Origin: JBDRLU01 sp043812795
GTDB taxonomy: Bacteria > Chloroflexota > Dehalococcoidia > Dehalococcoidales > UBA2162
Length of the DNA stretch: 21,269 bases
Assembly: GCA_043812795.1 (NCBI GenBank)
Contig: JBDRLU010000019.1
Coordinates: forward strand, 1 to 21,269
Direction: 5' to 3'
Under the pieces are notes generated by a model. That model had not been told where the DNA came from. It saw only the letters and a program-made list of their open reading frames with translations, and did no database searches. Positions 1 to 7,510 of the stretch are shown in pieces (position 1 is the first letter of the stretch; each line of letters begins with the position of its first letter). A program made the translations under genes and the position numbers.

Positions 1-134
1 AGATTGCCGAGTTTGTCTGGCAGATGAAGGGCCAGGCTGGACAGAGACAGATAAAAGACCCGAAGATAGGCCTATCTCATCTCTGCGGTGGTGACGAGGG
101 TATGGCCACCTCTGTCCTTATCACGAAAAAATAA
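1..134 (+). CDS. Thiolase C-terminus (SCP2/lipid-transfer type), partial
   Basis: The reading frame is open from the window edge (first full codon at base 3) to a TAA at 132-134, giving 43 visible residues. The tail has a QMKGQAGQRQI stretch, then GLSHLCGGDEG and a hydrophobic beta-strand ending in KK. This is the layout of the C-terminus of SCP2-type thiolases (acetyl-CoA acetyltransferase-like), where a Cys/His-Gly-Gly motif lies near the end; the Cys in the LCGG turn sits where the second catalytic Cys or its equivalent usually is. Such enzymes cleave or form beta-ketoacyl-CoA thioesters, often with a separate DUF35 OB-fold partner. The location upstream of a B12 mutase and a CoA-transferase suggests a CoA-thioester degradation cluster. 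Only the tail is visible, so the family assignment is good but the substrate is unknown. Confidence 0.72.
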   Translation, partial: IAEFVWQMKGQAGQRQIKDPKIGLSHLCGGDEGMATSVLITKK

Positions 135-273
135 GGCGACCTACCTAGTCCAAAGTAACTGAATAGAGTTGTTGGAGGCAAAAACAGCTTCTTATCGAGC
201 GCAAGTATTTTTGCGATGATGAGTATAGCCTATTTTGCAGATATCAACGTATTCGTAAGGGGAGGTTCTTAAC

Positions 274-693
274 ATGGAAAGAAAGATAAGGGTCTTGATT
301 GCCAAGCCGGGTCTGGACGGACACGAATTAGGTGCCAGGCTCATCTCCCGTGTCCTCATGGACGCCGGCATGGAAGTAATCTATACCGGTCCAAGACAGA
401 CCGCGAAGATGGTGGCCAATAGTGCCATGCAAGAAGACGTTGATGTCGTCGGGCTGAGCTTCCTTGGCGGCTCGCAAAAAGAGCATACCGCTGAGATATC
501 ACGTTTGTTGAAAGCGAACGGAATGAGCGATGTCGTCCTCGTCGTCGGCGGTGTTATTCCGCCGATGGACGTCAGCCCCCTGAAAAAATCCGGCGCCGAC
601 GGGGTGTTTCCTTCAGGAGCCGATATCGTTGAAATTACCAAAAGCATTCGCGACCTGGTCAAGAAGAAGAGGAAGAAAGCAGTTACGGCATGA
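274..693 (+). CDS. B12-dependent acyl-CoA mutase, small (cobalamin-binding) subunit
   Basis: This 139-aa protein is a stand-alone B12-binding domain of the methylmalonyl-CoA mutase C-terminal type. The DxHxxG motif is D15-G-H17-E-L-G20, where the His replaces dimethylbenzimidazole as lower cobalt ligand (base-off/His-on). The SxL-type segment is VGLSFLGGS and the GG motif is VVGGVIPPMD. Length is typical for separate small subunits (archaeal-type MCM, IcmB, HcmB). The ATG is preceded by GGGGAGG 8 bases upstream. It should pair with the large subunit encoded 101 bp downstream to form the adenosylcobalamin radical mutase in the cytoplasm. The C-terminus is lysine-rich (KKKRKKA). Subunit type is clear; the precise substrate of the holoenzyme is not. 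Confidence 0.9.
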   Translation: MERKIRVLIAKPGLDGHELGARLISRVLMDAGMEVIYTGPRQTAKMVANSAMQEDVDVVGLSFLGGSQKEHTAEISRLLKANGMSDVVLVVGGVIPPMDVSPLKKSGADGVFPSGADIVEITKSIRDLVKKKRKKAVTA

Positions 694-794
694 CCCGCAA
701 AGGGAAGCTAAAATAGTGCAAAGCCAAGAATAGAAAACAGTGGCTTAGTTTGCAGTAAAGGCTATATTTCCCGCCAGAAGGAGGTAAGAGGGGA

Positions 795-2534
795 ATGGCA
801 ATTGAGAAGGCCGTCAGAAAAACAAGGAAGCCCAGTACTAAGAAAACAACTATTGAAGGGGCTCTCCAGGAATGGGAAACTAAAGTACGTCAACCCAGCA
901 TCGCCAGTAAACCGGAGCGAAAACAGCAGTTCAAGACGATGGCTGATTACCCGGTGAAGTCTATTTACACACCATTAGACGTGGCGGACATTGATTATCT
1001 GAAGGATATCGGCTTCCCGGGACAGTACCCCTTCACCCGGCATAACACGCCCAACAGCTACCGGTCACTCGATTTTGTGCTCAGCTATTATAGCGGCTTC
1101 GGGACACCCGAAAGCGGCAACAAACGGTTTCAGGAGCTGATTGCCCGCGGCGGTAGAGCTGGCGTAGCGACCGACTTGCCCACGCAAATAGCCCTCGACC
1201 CCGACCATCCGCTGGCTAAAGGGGAAGTAGGCAGAGTGGGTGTCTCCCTACCCTCTCTTGCCGATGCCGACCGGCTTTATGCCAATATCGATATCAGTAA
1301 GAATGGGGTGAGTGCCGGCGTGAGCAACTGTATCCCCTTCTACGGCCTCGCCCTTGCCATCGCTCTGGCCGAGAAACGGGGCGTTAAGGTAAAGGATATG
1401 CCTCTCGCTGCTGGTCAGGATGACCCGCTGAAAGAATACACCGGCCGCGATACCTGGATTTTCCCGGTACCTATCGCTATCGAAATAGCCACTGATAACC
1501 GGGAATATGTGGCCCATTACCTGCCTCCTATGAAACAGGCTCGCTCGATGGGGATGGTCTGCACGACACAACTGGGCTGGTGTGGTGTCGGTGCGGCCGA
1601 AGAGCTCGGTTTTGCCCTAGCCCACTTCGTCTGTTACATTGACTCGGCATTAAGAAGAGGCTTAACCCTTGAGGAGTTTGTACCCCATATGGACTGGCAC
1701 GCCGGTTGCGACATGGATATCTTCCAGGAGGCAGCTAAATTCCGTGCCGGCAGAAAGCTCTTCGCTAAGTTGATAAAAGAAAAGTATCATTGCGATAACC
1801 CCAGGGTACAGGCACTACGTTCCACTTGCTGGATTCACAGCCAGCGTATGTACGCCCAGCAACCCCTGAACAACCTTGCCCGTCTGACCATGACGGTACT
1901 GGCGAGCTATCTCGGCGGCCTGGAAAGCATAGCTACTCCGGGGTGGGATGAAGCTATCGCCCTGCCCACCGAGGAATCCACCCGTATCTCCAACATGATA
2001 AAATTCATTATTAACAACGAATGCGGCCTGGAAGGCGTCGTTGACCCGCTGGGCGGCTCCTATTATGTGGAGAGACTGACCAAGCAAATCGAAGAAGAGG
2101 CGGAATACTGGTTCAACCGCATCCAGGACATGGGTGGCGCCGTGGCCGCCGTCCAGAAAGGCTTCCATTATCAGGAAGAGCTGAAAGGTACATACCGCGA
2201 ACGGCAGCAGATTAACTCCGGCGAAAGAGTAGTCATTGGCCTGAATAAATTCCGCATCGAAGACGATAAAATGCCGGAAATCTTCCCGGGTGCCGACCCC
2301 GAAGATGAGCGGATACAGGTAGAAAAAATCCGTCAGCTAAGAGAGAGGAGAGACAACAAACTGGCCAAGGAAAAACTAGCCAGGCTTGAAGATGTTGCCG
2401 TCAAGAAGACCAAGGATGACAAGGTCAATATGGTTCCGGCGGTACTGGAAGCCGTCAAGGCTTATGTTACTGTCGGTGAAATAGGCTCGTCCCTCAGGAA
2501 GATTTTTGGCGAATATAAGCCCGCCCAGGGTTAG
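795..2534 (+). CDS. B12-dependent acyl-CoA mutase, large subunit (divergent methylmalonyl-CoA mutase-like)
   Basis: This 579-aa protein matches the substrate-binding TIM-barrel half of methylmalonyl/isobutyryl/2-hydroxyisobutyryl-CoA mutases. Recognisable blocks are PFTRHNTP (79-86), YYSGFGTPES (98-107), DLPTQIALDPDHP (127-139), GQDDPLKEY (207-215), QQPLNNLAR, DEAIALPTEES and VDPLGGSYYVE. By hand alignment to Propionibacterium MutB, Tyr89 and Arg207 appear kept (Y99, R218). The catalytic SGYH block (His244) is replaced by T257-T-Q259-L, and the RTHSQTSGWSL segment is also altered. The protein lacks a B12 domain, which is supplied by the gene upstream. A strong AAGGAGGT lies 9 bases before the ATG. 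The first ~55 residues are Lys/Arg-rich. It rearranges the carbon skeleton of some acyl-CoA; calling it methylmalonyl-CoA mutase would be over-specific. Confidence 0.88.
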   Translation: MAIEKAVRKTRKPSTKKTTIEGALQEWETKVRQPSIASKPERKQQFKTMADYPVKSIYTPLDVADIDYLKDIGFPGQYPFTRHNTPNSYRSLDFVLSYYSGFGTPESGNKRFQELIARGGRAGVATDLPTQIALDPDHPLAKGEVGRVGVSLPSLADADRLYANIDISKNGVSAGVSNCIPFYGLALAIALAEKRGVKVKDMPLAAGQDDPLKEYTGRDTWIFPVPIAIEIATDNREYVAHYLPPMKQARSMGMVCTTQLGWCGVGAAEELGFALAHFVCYIDSALRRGLTLEEFVPHMDWHAGCDMDIFQEAAKFRAGRKLFAKLIKEKYHCDNPRVQALRSTCWIHSQRMYAQQPLNNLARLTMTVLASYLGGLESIATPGWDEAIALPTEESTRISNMIKFIINNECGLEGVVDPLGGSYYVERLTKQIEEEAEYWFNRIQDMGGAVAAVQKGFHYQEELKGTYRERQQINSGERVVIGLNKFRIEDDKMPEIFPGADPEDERIQVEKIRQLRERRDNKLAKEKLARLEDVAVKKTKDDKVNMVPAVLEAVKAYVTVGEIGSSLRKIFGEYKPAQG

Positions 2535-2555
2535 CCTCGGTTCTTTCTTGAACTG

Positions 2556-2594
2556 AAGATACCCTGCCACTACGTTAGTGGCAGGGTATCTTTT
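2556..2594 (+). terminator. Strong intrinsic terminator after the mutase genes
   Basis: A perfect 17-bp inverted repeat (arms 2556-2572 and 2576-2592) has a 3-base CGT loop. It begins with AA, ends in TTTT and starts 21 bases after the mutase stop codon. The A/T-flanked symmetry could allow termination in both directions. It separates mutase transcription from the CoA-transferase. Confidence 0.88.
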
Positions 2595-2699
2595 ATTGAC
2601 ATTCCCCGGCAGTTGATAAACGTGGTCGGATTTCATAAACTTATTCATACACTCGGTTTCGCCGACACAACAGCCATAACAGTAAAGAAAGGAAAAAGC

Positions 2700-3914
2700 A
2701 TGGGACCTCTTTCAGGACTGAGAGTATTAGACTTTTCACGGGCTATCTCCGGCCCTTATGCTGCCATGATTCTGGGGGACCTGGGAGCGGAAGTGATTAA
2801 AATCGAGACTCCGGAGGGCGATTTCAGCCGGGTTTCGGCCGGACCAACGCATAAGGGAGAAAACTTCTATTACATGGCTTTCAACCGGAATAAGAAAGAC
2901 ATCGTCCTGGACTTACTCACCAAATCAGGCAAAGAGGCTTTTTACGACCTGGTGAAAATATCCGACGTTGTCCTGAACAACTTCCGTGCCGGCTCGATGG
3001 CCCGGCTGGGCGTGGACTATGAAACTTTATCCCGGCTTAATCCCCGCCTCATTTACTGCTCTATCACCGGCTACGGTTCATCCGGCCCAGCTAAAGACCG
3101 CCCGGCTTACGACATTGCCATTCTGGCCGCCTCGGGCGTCCTCAGTCTTACCGGCGAACCGGGTGGCCGACCGGTAACACCGGGAGTACCTATCGCTGAC
3201 GAAGGCGGCGCGCTTTTCGCCGTCATCGGCATTCTATCCGCCCTGGCCGAGCGCCAGCGTACCGGCAACGGCAAGAAAGTAGAAATCTCCTTGATGGACG
3301 CTTGTATTTCCCTCTTATGCTATCCCATCAGCTACTATTTTGTGACCGGTCTGGTGCCCCAGCCGCAAGGCAATTCCGGGCACCTCATCTTAGTACCTTA
3401 CGGAATATACAAGACCCGAAAAGGTTACATCGCTCTCGGTGTTTGCTGGCCGAGGATTACCCGCGCCATTGGCGCCGATTGGCTGGCCGATGATCCGAGG
3501 TTCCAGGACCTGCAGTCCCGACAGGAACATCGCAACGAATTAAATACGATTATCGAAGAACACCTTGCTAAAGCCGATGCTGACGATTGGATGGAAATAT
3601 TCAAGGCGGAAGATATCGCCGCCGCCAAGGTTGACAACATCAGTGAAGTGCTGGCCGACCCGCAGGTCCAGCACCAAAAAATGATACTGGACATGGAGCA
3701 TTCGCTGGGCGGTAAGATAAAACTGGCCGGTAACCCGGTAAAAACGGATGGCATCGCCGAGGCAGACTATACGCCACCACCCACTCTCAATCAAAACGAG
3801 CATGAAATACTGGCCGGACTGCTCGGTTATTCGGAAGCCAAGATAAAGCGCCTGCGCACTGAAGAAAAAACCAATACGAAACAAAGGTTACAGCACATTC
3901 AGAAAGTGCTGTAA
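2700..3914 (+). CDS. CaiB/BaiF family III CoA-transferase
   Basis: This is a 404-aa family III CoA-transferase, which moves CoA between a donor thioester and a carboxylic acid through an aspartyl-CoA anhydride intermediate. It starts with GPLSGLRVLDFSRAISGP, the usual N-terminus, followed by LGDLGAEVIKIE, NRNKKDIVLDL and YDIAILAASG. The catalytic Asp, by alignment with formyl-CoA transferase Asp169, is D167 in GVPIADEGG. The typical RTGNGKKVEISLMDA segment follows. I chose the ATG at 2700: it has AAAGGAA 7 bases upstream and matches the family N-terminus. The same frame is open back to a TTG at 2613, but those 29 extra residues are unlike the family. It lies just after the terminator, so it probably has its own promoter. 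Substrates are unknown; a succinyl-CoA-dependent activation of a dicarboxylic acid would fit the neighbours. Confidence 0.92.
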   Translation: MGPLSGLRVLDFSRAISGPYAAMILGDLGAEVIKIETPEGDFSRVSAGPTHKGENFYYMAFNRNKKDIVLDLLTKSGKEAFYDLVKISDVVLNNFRAGSMARLGVDYETLSRLNPRLIYCSITGYGSSGPAKDRPAYDIAILAASGVLSLTGEPGGRPVTPGVPIADEGGALFAVIGILSALAERQRTGNGKKVEISLMDACISLLCYPISYYFVTGLVPQPQGNSGHLILVPYGIYKTRKGYIALGVCWPRITRAIGADWLADDPRFQDLQSRQEHRNELNTIIEEHLAKADADDWMEIFKAEDIAAAKVDNISEVLADPQVQHQKMILDMEHSLGGKIKLAGNPVKTDGIAEADYTPPPTLNQNEHEILAGLLGYSEAKIKRLRTEEKTNTKQRLQHIQKVL

Positions 3915-3987
3915 TGTTCTATCAGGTAAACTGGTGATATTTCATTTTATGAGAAATAGGACTATTCATTAGGAATTAATCGAATTG

Positions 3988-4106
3988 CCCATCCCCCTGA
4001 CCCCCTTCCCAGAGGGAAGGGGGAGTTAATTAAAAGAGGGGGCTTAGCCCCCTCTTTACTACTCTCCCCTTCTCCTGAGCAGGAGAATGGGATTAAGGGG
4101 ATGAGG
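3988..4106. repeat. GC-rich multi-hairpin intergenic repeat (MITE/REP-like)
   Basis: A compact non-coding block holds three back-to-back hairpins. The first is CCCCCTTCCC / GGGAAGGGGG (4001-4010 with 4014-4023, loop 3). The second is AAAGAGGGGGC and its complement (4033-4043 with 4047-4057, loop 3). The third is TTCTCCTG / CAGGAGAA (4070-4077 with 4080-4087, loop 2). The outer parts (CCCATCCCCCTGAC... and ...TTAAGGGGATGAGG) are also loosely complementary, giving a long imperfect palindrome. Strand-biased C runs followed by G runs do not fit the codon pattern of the flanking genes. The form is that of dispersed, non-autonomous intergenic repeats. The second hairpin, followed by CTTT, could also terminate the CoA-transferase transcript. 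Only one copy is in the window, so repetition in the genome is inferred. Confidence 0.6.
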
Positions 4107-4183
4107 TCGTCAGAAAGCGACATTAGCGGTGAACCAGAAATTAGTTCGGTAAATAACCCGACAAGATAGCAGGAGGAAAAACC

Positions 4184-5608
4184 ATGCGTAGTTTTACGGA
4201 GAGTATTGCTGCCTATATTCAGGAGATGTCCTGGGCGAAAATTACTAGAGAAGCGAAAGAAGCAGGCTTGCGCTCGATTATCGATTGCCTGGGCGTAGCC
4301 CTGGCCGGCCAGAGAGAAGAGGCCAGCCGGATACTCAGCCACTATGCCGACTACTCCCGCCAGCAGGAAGCCGGGGTTATCGGCGGAGGTTTCAAGACGA
4401 CCGCTGAACTGGCGGCCTGGATTAACGGCACTCAATCCCACGCTCTGGACTATGACGACTATTTCAGCCTCGGCGGCTCCACACCTTATCACCCCACCAC
4501 AGTAATTTTGCCGGCCGTGCTGGCTGTTGCCGAAGAAGTCCACGCACCAGGTCAAGACGTTTTACTCGCCTATATTACCGGCTTTGAAGTCGAGGCCACT
4601 CTGGCCGCCATTTGTGCCCGGCGCCAGTATGACCTGGGCTGGCATACTACTTCCACTCTGGGTAGCCCCGGTGCAGCCGCGGCCGTCGCCAAACTACTGA
4701 AACTAGACCGGAACGAAATACGCATGGCCCTTGGTATCGCCAGCTCTCTGTCCAGCGGGCTGAGAAAGAACTTCGGCACCATGACCAAGCCGCTTCATGC
4801 CGGTAACGGCGCCAGGAACGGCGTAATTGCTGCCAGACTGGCCCAGCAAGGCTTCACCGCTGATAATAACATCTTAGACAACCCGCTGGGCTTTGACGAG
4901 GTCCTGACGGGCGGGACCGAGCCGGAAGTTGACAAGGCTACAATGGAAGACAGAGAGGGTTTCTATATCGTCGCTCCCGGCGCCGCCCTCAAACCTTATC
5001 CGTCCTGTGCTTACACTCACTGGGCCATCGATGCGGCATTGAAAATCAGGAACGAAGTCCGATTTGTACCCGGCGAGATTGTCGAAGTCGAATGCCATAC
5101 CAGTTCAGCTTTACCCAACCTTCTTATCCATTCCCGCCCGACGACACCCCTGGAAGGCAAATTCAGCCTCGAATACTGTGTTGCCATCGCTCTTCTCGAT
5201 AACGTAGTATCACTTAAACAATTCACCGTGGAAAGGGTGAACGATACCGCCGTGCAAGCACTGCTCCGGAAGGTAAAATACGTTCATCCGGTTGAGTTCG
5301 GCTCCGGACTGACCAACCTCAGAGGTAAAGTCGTGGTTAAATTAGGCAGCGGACAGACCTGTTCACAGGAGGTAAATAAGGCTAAAGGGTCTCCGGAGAA
5401 CCCATTGACTACAGAAGCAATCATGAGTAAATACCGGGACTGTGCCCGGCTGGCCTTGTCGCCAGGCAATGTCGAAAAATCCCTGGAACTACTGCTTAGC
5501 CTTGCCTCGGTCAAGGACATCGTTGAGTTGACCGATATTTTAACCTTCGGCACCGGGGCCAAGACCAGAAACAAGACTCGCCGGACTACGCCTTCTTCGA
5601 AGCAATAA
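4184..5608 (+). CDS. MmgE/PrpD family protein (dehydratase/decarboxylase-like)
   Basis: This 474-aa protein has the MmgE/PrpD hallmarks: GTQSHALDYDDYFSLGG with a following HPTT (about residues 84-106), KPLHAGNGARNG near the middle, then LDNPLGF and LKPYPSCAYTHWAIDA. Known members are 2-methylcitrate dehydratase (PrpD), cis-aconitate decarboxylase and iminodisuccinate epimerase. All act on small tricarboxylic or dicarboxylic acids in the cytoplasm. AGGAGGA lies 7 bases before the ATG. The neighbourhood (mutase, CoA-transferase, thiolase, acyl-CoA synthetase) suggests a catabolic route for a branched or dicarboxylic acid. No citrate synthase-like gene is visible to support a methylcitrate cycle. 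The last 23 bases overlap the convergent acyl-CoA synthetase gene. Family sure, reaction unknown. Confidence 0.9.
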   Translation: MRSFTESIAAYIQEMSWAKITREAKEAGLRSIIDCLGVALAGQREEASRILSHYADYSRQQEAGVIGGGFKTTAELAAWINGTQSHALDYDDYFSLGGSTPYHPTTVILPAVLAVAEEVHAPGQDVLLAYITGFEVEATLAAICARRQYDLGWHTTSTLGSPGAAAAVAKLLKLDRNEIRMALGIASSLSSGLRKNFGTMTKPLHAGNGARNGVIAARLAQQGFTADNNILDNPLGFDEVLTGGTEPEVDKATMEDREGFYIVAPGAALKPYPSCAYTHWAIDAALKIRNEVRFVPGEIVEVECHTSSALPNLLIHSRPTTPLEGKFSLEYCVAIALLDNVVSLKQFTVERVNDTAVQALLRKVKYVHPVEFGSGLTNLRGKVVVKLGSGQTCSQEVNKAKGSPENPLTTEAIMSKYRDCARLALSPGNVEKSLELLLSLASVKDIVELTDILTFGTGAKTRNKTRRTTPSSKQ

Positions 5609-7010
5609 CGCGGGACATCGCTTTGGCCAGTTGCCTCAAAGAATGGAAGATAGGGAAACCCGCCTTAACGAATGTTTCTTGTACGATAAAGTATTCTTCC
5701 ATTCCCTTCTGGTTGGGTGCCGGGAAGAGACCGACGAGCACCGGCTTGCCTGACTCCCGTTGTGCTTCGGCCAGGACACGGGGGACATTGTCCAGGAAAG
5801 CAGGCGAAGAAAACCGCCCATCTCCCCAGCGGCTAATCGGGTGAAAGCCCATGTGGTAGATAAGCATGTGAATATCCGGGACTTTACCCAATATGCGCAA
5901 CGTATCTGCGAGCGGTTCGGGCACGACCATCCGGTCGGTATCCACCGGGTTAGCCAGAATACTACCGTCCACGGGCAGGAATTTCTTCAATTCGCCCTGC
6001 ACTTCTGACGAAAGGCGCGGCAATTGTAATCCGGCCCTTTCTATTTCATCGCTGGCCAGAACGCTGGGACCGCCGCCGGCACCTACCACCGCCACGCCGA
6101 GACCCTTCGGGAACGGCTTCACGAACCGTAAAGCGACCAGAGCGTCAATAAGCTCGTCCAAATCATCGACCCGAATTGCATTCTTTTGCCGACAGAGAGC
6201 TTCGAAAACGGCCACCGAACTGGTCAAGCTACCGGTATGGCCCATTGCCGCCCTCTTCCCGGCTTCAGTAACACCACCTTTATAAATTACGACCGGTTTA
6301 CGAGCCGCCGCCATTTCGAGAGCTTTCATGAAACGCCTTCCGTCTCTCACTCCTTCGATGTACGCACCGATGATTTCGGTATCCGGGTCCTGGGCCAGGT
6401 ACTCCAGATATTCGCCTTCATTCACGTCGAGGGCATTACCGTAGCTCACTACCTTACTGAAACGCAGGCCAGCCGGTTCTCCATAAAAAGGTAAGTTGCT
6501 GGCATGACCGCCGCTTTGAGACATAAAAGCAATGGGGCCCGGCTCTTTGGGCAGACCGGTCCCGTTTGCCAGGCGGCTTTTGGGGACATAAAAACCGACA
6601 CAGTTAGGGCCGATAATACGAAAACCGCCGGCCTTTGCTTTGTCAAGCATGGTTTTTTCAATCTGAGCCCGTTCTTTATCGCCGGTCTCACTAAACCCGG
6701 CAGTAAAGAAATGGACCGACTTTACCCCCTTGGCGGCACAATCATCAAGCAGAGAAAGAGCAAACTGGGCCGGAATACCGACGACGACATGGTCCACTAC
6801 TCCATCGATTGCCTGGAGACTGGGATAACAACGCCGTCCCAATACTTCGGTATATCTGGGATTAACGGGATAAATCGCCGGAAATTCGGCATCGATAAGC
6901 CCTTGCATTACCCGGGTAACAAAGGAACGGGGTTGGGGAGAAACGCCGACGCAGGCGACACCACGCGGGGAAAATACTTCGGCTAATGACGGTCTTCTTT
7001 TTATTTCCAT
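5586..7010 (-). CDS. NDP-forming acyl-CoA synthetase, alpha-subunit type (CoA-binding + ligase domains)
   Basis: The 474-aa protein has an N-terminal Rossmann CoA-binding domain (FSPRGVACVGVS at ~13-24, IYPVNPRYTEVLGRRCYPSL at 46-65, IGPNCVGF at 133-140). Succinyl-CoA-ligase-like domains follow (SQSG at 164-167, SYGNALDVNEGEYLEYL, then GHTGSLTSS with the expected phosphorylated His258). This is the alpha half of ADP-forming acetyl/acyl-CoA synthetases, which convert acyl-CoA + ADP + Pi to acid + ATP. The ATP-grasp beta half is absent and no beta gene is seen in the window, so it needs a partner elsewhere or is a degenerate paralogue. There is no Shine-Dalgarno sequence before the ATG; a promoter sits so close that the mRNA may be leaderless. 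It would fit as the ATP-yielding last step of the neighbouring acid pathway. Confidence 0.87.
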   Translation of the reverse strand: MEIKRRPSLAEVFSPRGVACVGVSPQPRSFVTRVMQGLIDAEFPAIYPVNPRYTEVLGRRCYPSLQAIDGVVDHVVVGIPAQFALSLLDDCAAKGVKSVHFFTAGFSETGDKERAQIEKTMLDKAKAGGFRIIGPNCVGFYVPKSRLANGTGLPKEPGPIAFMSQSGGHASNLPFYGEPAGLRFSKVVSYGNALDVNEGEYLEYLAQDPDTEIIGAYIEGVRDGRRFMKALEMAAARKPVVIYKGGVTEAGKRAAMGHTGSLTSSVAVFEALCRQKNAIRVDDLDELIDALVALRFVKPFPKGLGVAVVGAGGGPSVLASDEIERAGLQLPRLSSEVQGELKKFLPVDGSILANPVDTDRMVVPEPLADTLRILGKVPDIHMLIYHMGFHPISRWGDGRFSSPAFLDNVPRVLAEAQRESGKPVLVGLFPAPNQKGMEEYFIVQETFVKAGFPIFHSLRQLAKAMSRVIASKKA

Positions 7011-7017
7011 GGGGTCA

Positions 7018-7047
7018 AATTTAGCACCAAAGCATCGAAGTCGTCAA
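7018..7047 (-). promoter_or_regulatory. Putative sigma70-type promoter, leaderless start for the acyl-CoA synthetase
   Basis: On the - strand, TTGACG (7042-7047) and TAAATT (7018-7023) are separated by 18 bases. The -10 box ends exactly 7 bases before the A of the ATG at 7010. Transcription would therefore start on or next to the start codon, which agrees with the lack of a ribosome-binding site there. Prediction from sequence only. Confidence 0.5.
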
Positions 7048-7197
7048 GTTACGGCAATCTTAACTTATGGACAGGCCTCAATGACTTTTCTTCGATGACA
7101 TGAAGCTACAAATGGCTTCTCTACCAAGGAGAGACCAATTAAGCCGGCGGTATTTTACCGGAACACGGCCATAGAGATAAACCGGGGAGACTGGCTG

Positions 7198-7347
7198 TTA
7201 GCTCGTCATCCTGGCACTGACAGGACTTCGTCTCAACAGTCTGGTCTGCTGTCTGTGGTATAAAGCAACGAAAGCAGCTACCCAGATGAGGACAGGAGCA
7301 CTCAACCCGATAAGCAAGGCCACAATAGTATTCCGCACGCTTTTCAT
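7198..7347 (-). CDS. Small single-pass membrane protein (49 aa), unknown
   Basis: The frame begins with ATG preceded by AAGGAGGT 8 bases upstream, an excellent ribosome-binding site. It encodes a basic N-terminus (MKSVRN), a ~22-residue hydrophobic helix (TIVALLIGLSAP through VAAFVALYH) and a basic tail (RQQTRLLRRS). The same frame is open further upstream and another frame overlaps it, but only this start has a good SD and the product is a credible membrane peptide. It lies about 160 bp beyond the terminator of the ccm/two-component operon and 190 bp before the acyl-CoA synthetase promoter. I do not recognise a family. The shape is like small accessory membrane subunits such as CcmD, but there is no diagnostic motif, and a clear CcmD is encoded elsewhere in the window. 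Confidence 0.5.
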   Translation of the reverse strand: MKSVRNTIVALLIGLSAPVLIWVAAFVALYHRQQTRLLRRSPVSARMTS

Positions 7348-7510
7348 CTTCGTCCACCTCCTTTTCCATATCCTTCCCCACATCACCCTCTACTCTGATT
7401 GTCCCCTCTCCTACGGGCAGCGGCAAGAGTAGTATTACCTGCCATCAGCTAAAAAATACCTGACTTTATCACCGTAATTAGCCCTGTTTTTCCTAGCAAC
7501 GCCTATAATC
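7348..7510. other. Gene-free spacer between small ORF and response-regulator terminator
   Basis: About 160 bases upstream of the small membrane ORF. It has the AT-rich stretch TAAAAAATACC and a G-rich purine run just before the SD (- strand). I see no convincing -35/-10 pair and no other reading frame with a start signal. The 125 bases on the other side (7048-7197) likewise hold nothing I can name. Confidence 0.4.

Noticed and set aside
795..2534. Plain methylmalonyl-CoA mutase (mcmA/mutB) annotation
   Set aside because: The catalytic SGYH stretch and the HSQTSGW segment are not conserved, so only the mutase superfamily is claimed.
2596..2620. TTGACA followed by GATAAA as the CoA-transferase promoter
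   Set aside because: The -35 is perfect but the spacing is only 13 bases, and no good -10 lies at 16-18 bases. A promoter is expected in this gap, but I cannot place it.
2613..2699. Longer N-terminus for the CoA-transferase from a TTG at 2613
   Set aside because: The 29 extra residues lack family similarity, the TTG sits only 19 bases past the terminator stem and has no SD, and the ATG at 2700 has both an SD and the canonical family start.
3988..4106. CRISPR-like array
   Set aside because: The three hairpins differ in sequence and there are no equal-length spacers between identical repeats.
3962..4555. 197-residue - strand frame across the hairpin repeat and the prpD start
   Set aside because: It runs through the palindromic repeat and opposite a clear MmgE/PrpD gene; it is a shadow frame.
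7139..7426. 95-residue frame overlapping the small membrane ORF on the - strand
   Set aside because: Charged and cysteine-rich composition without domain features; it lacks the good ribosome-binding site that serves the 49-aa frame.
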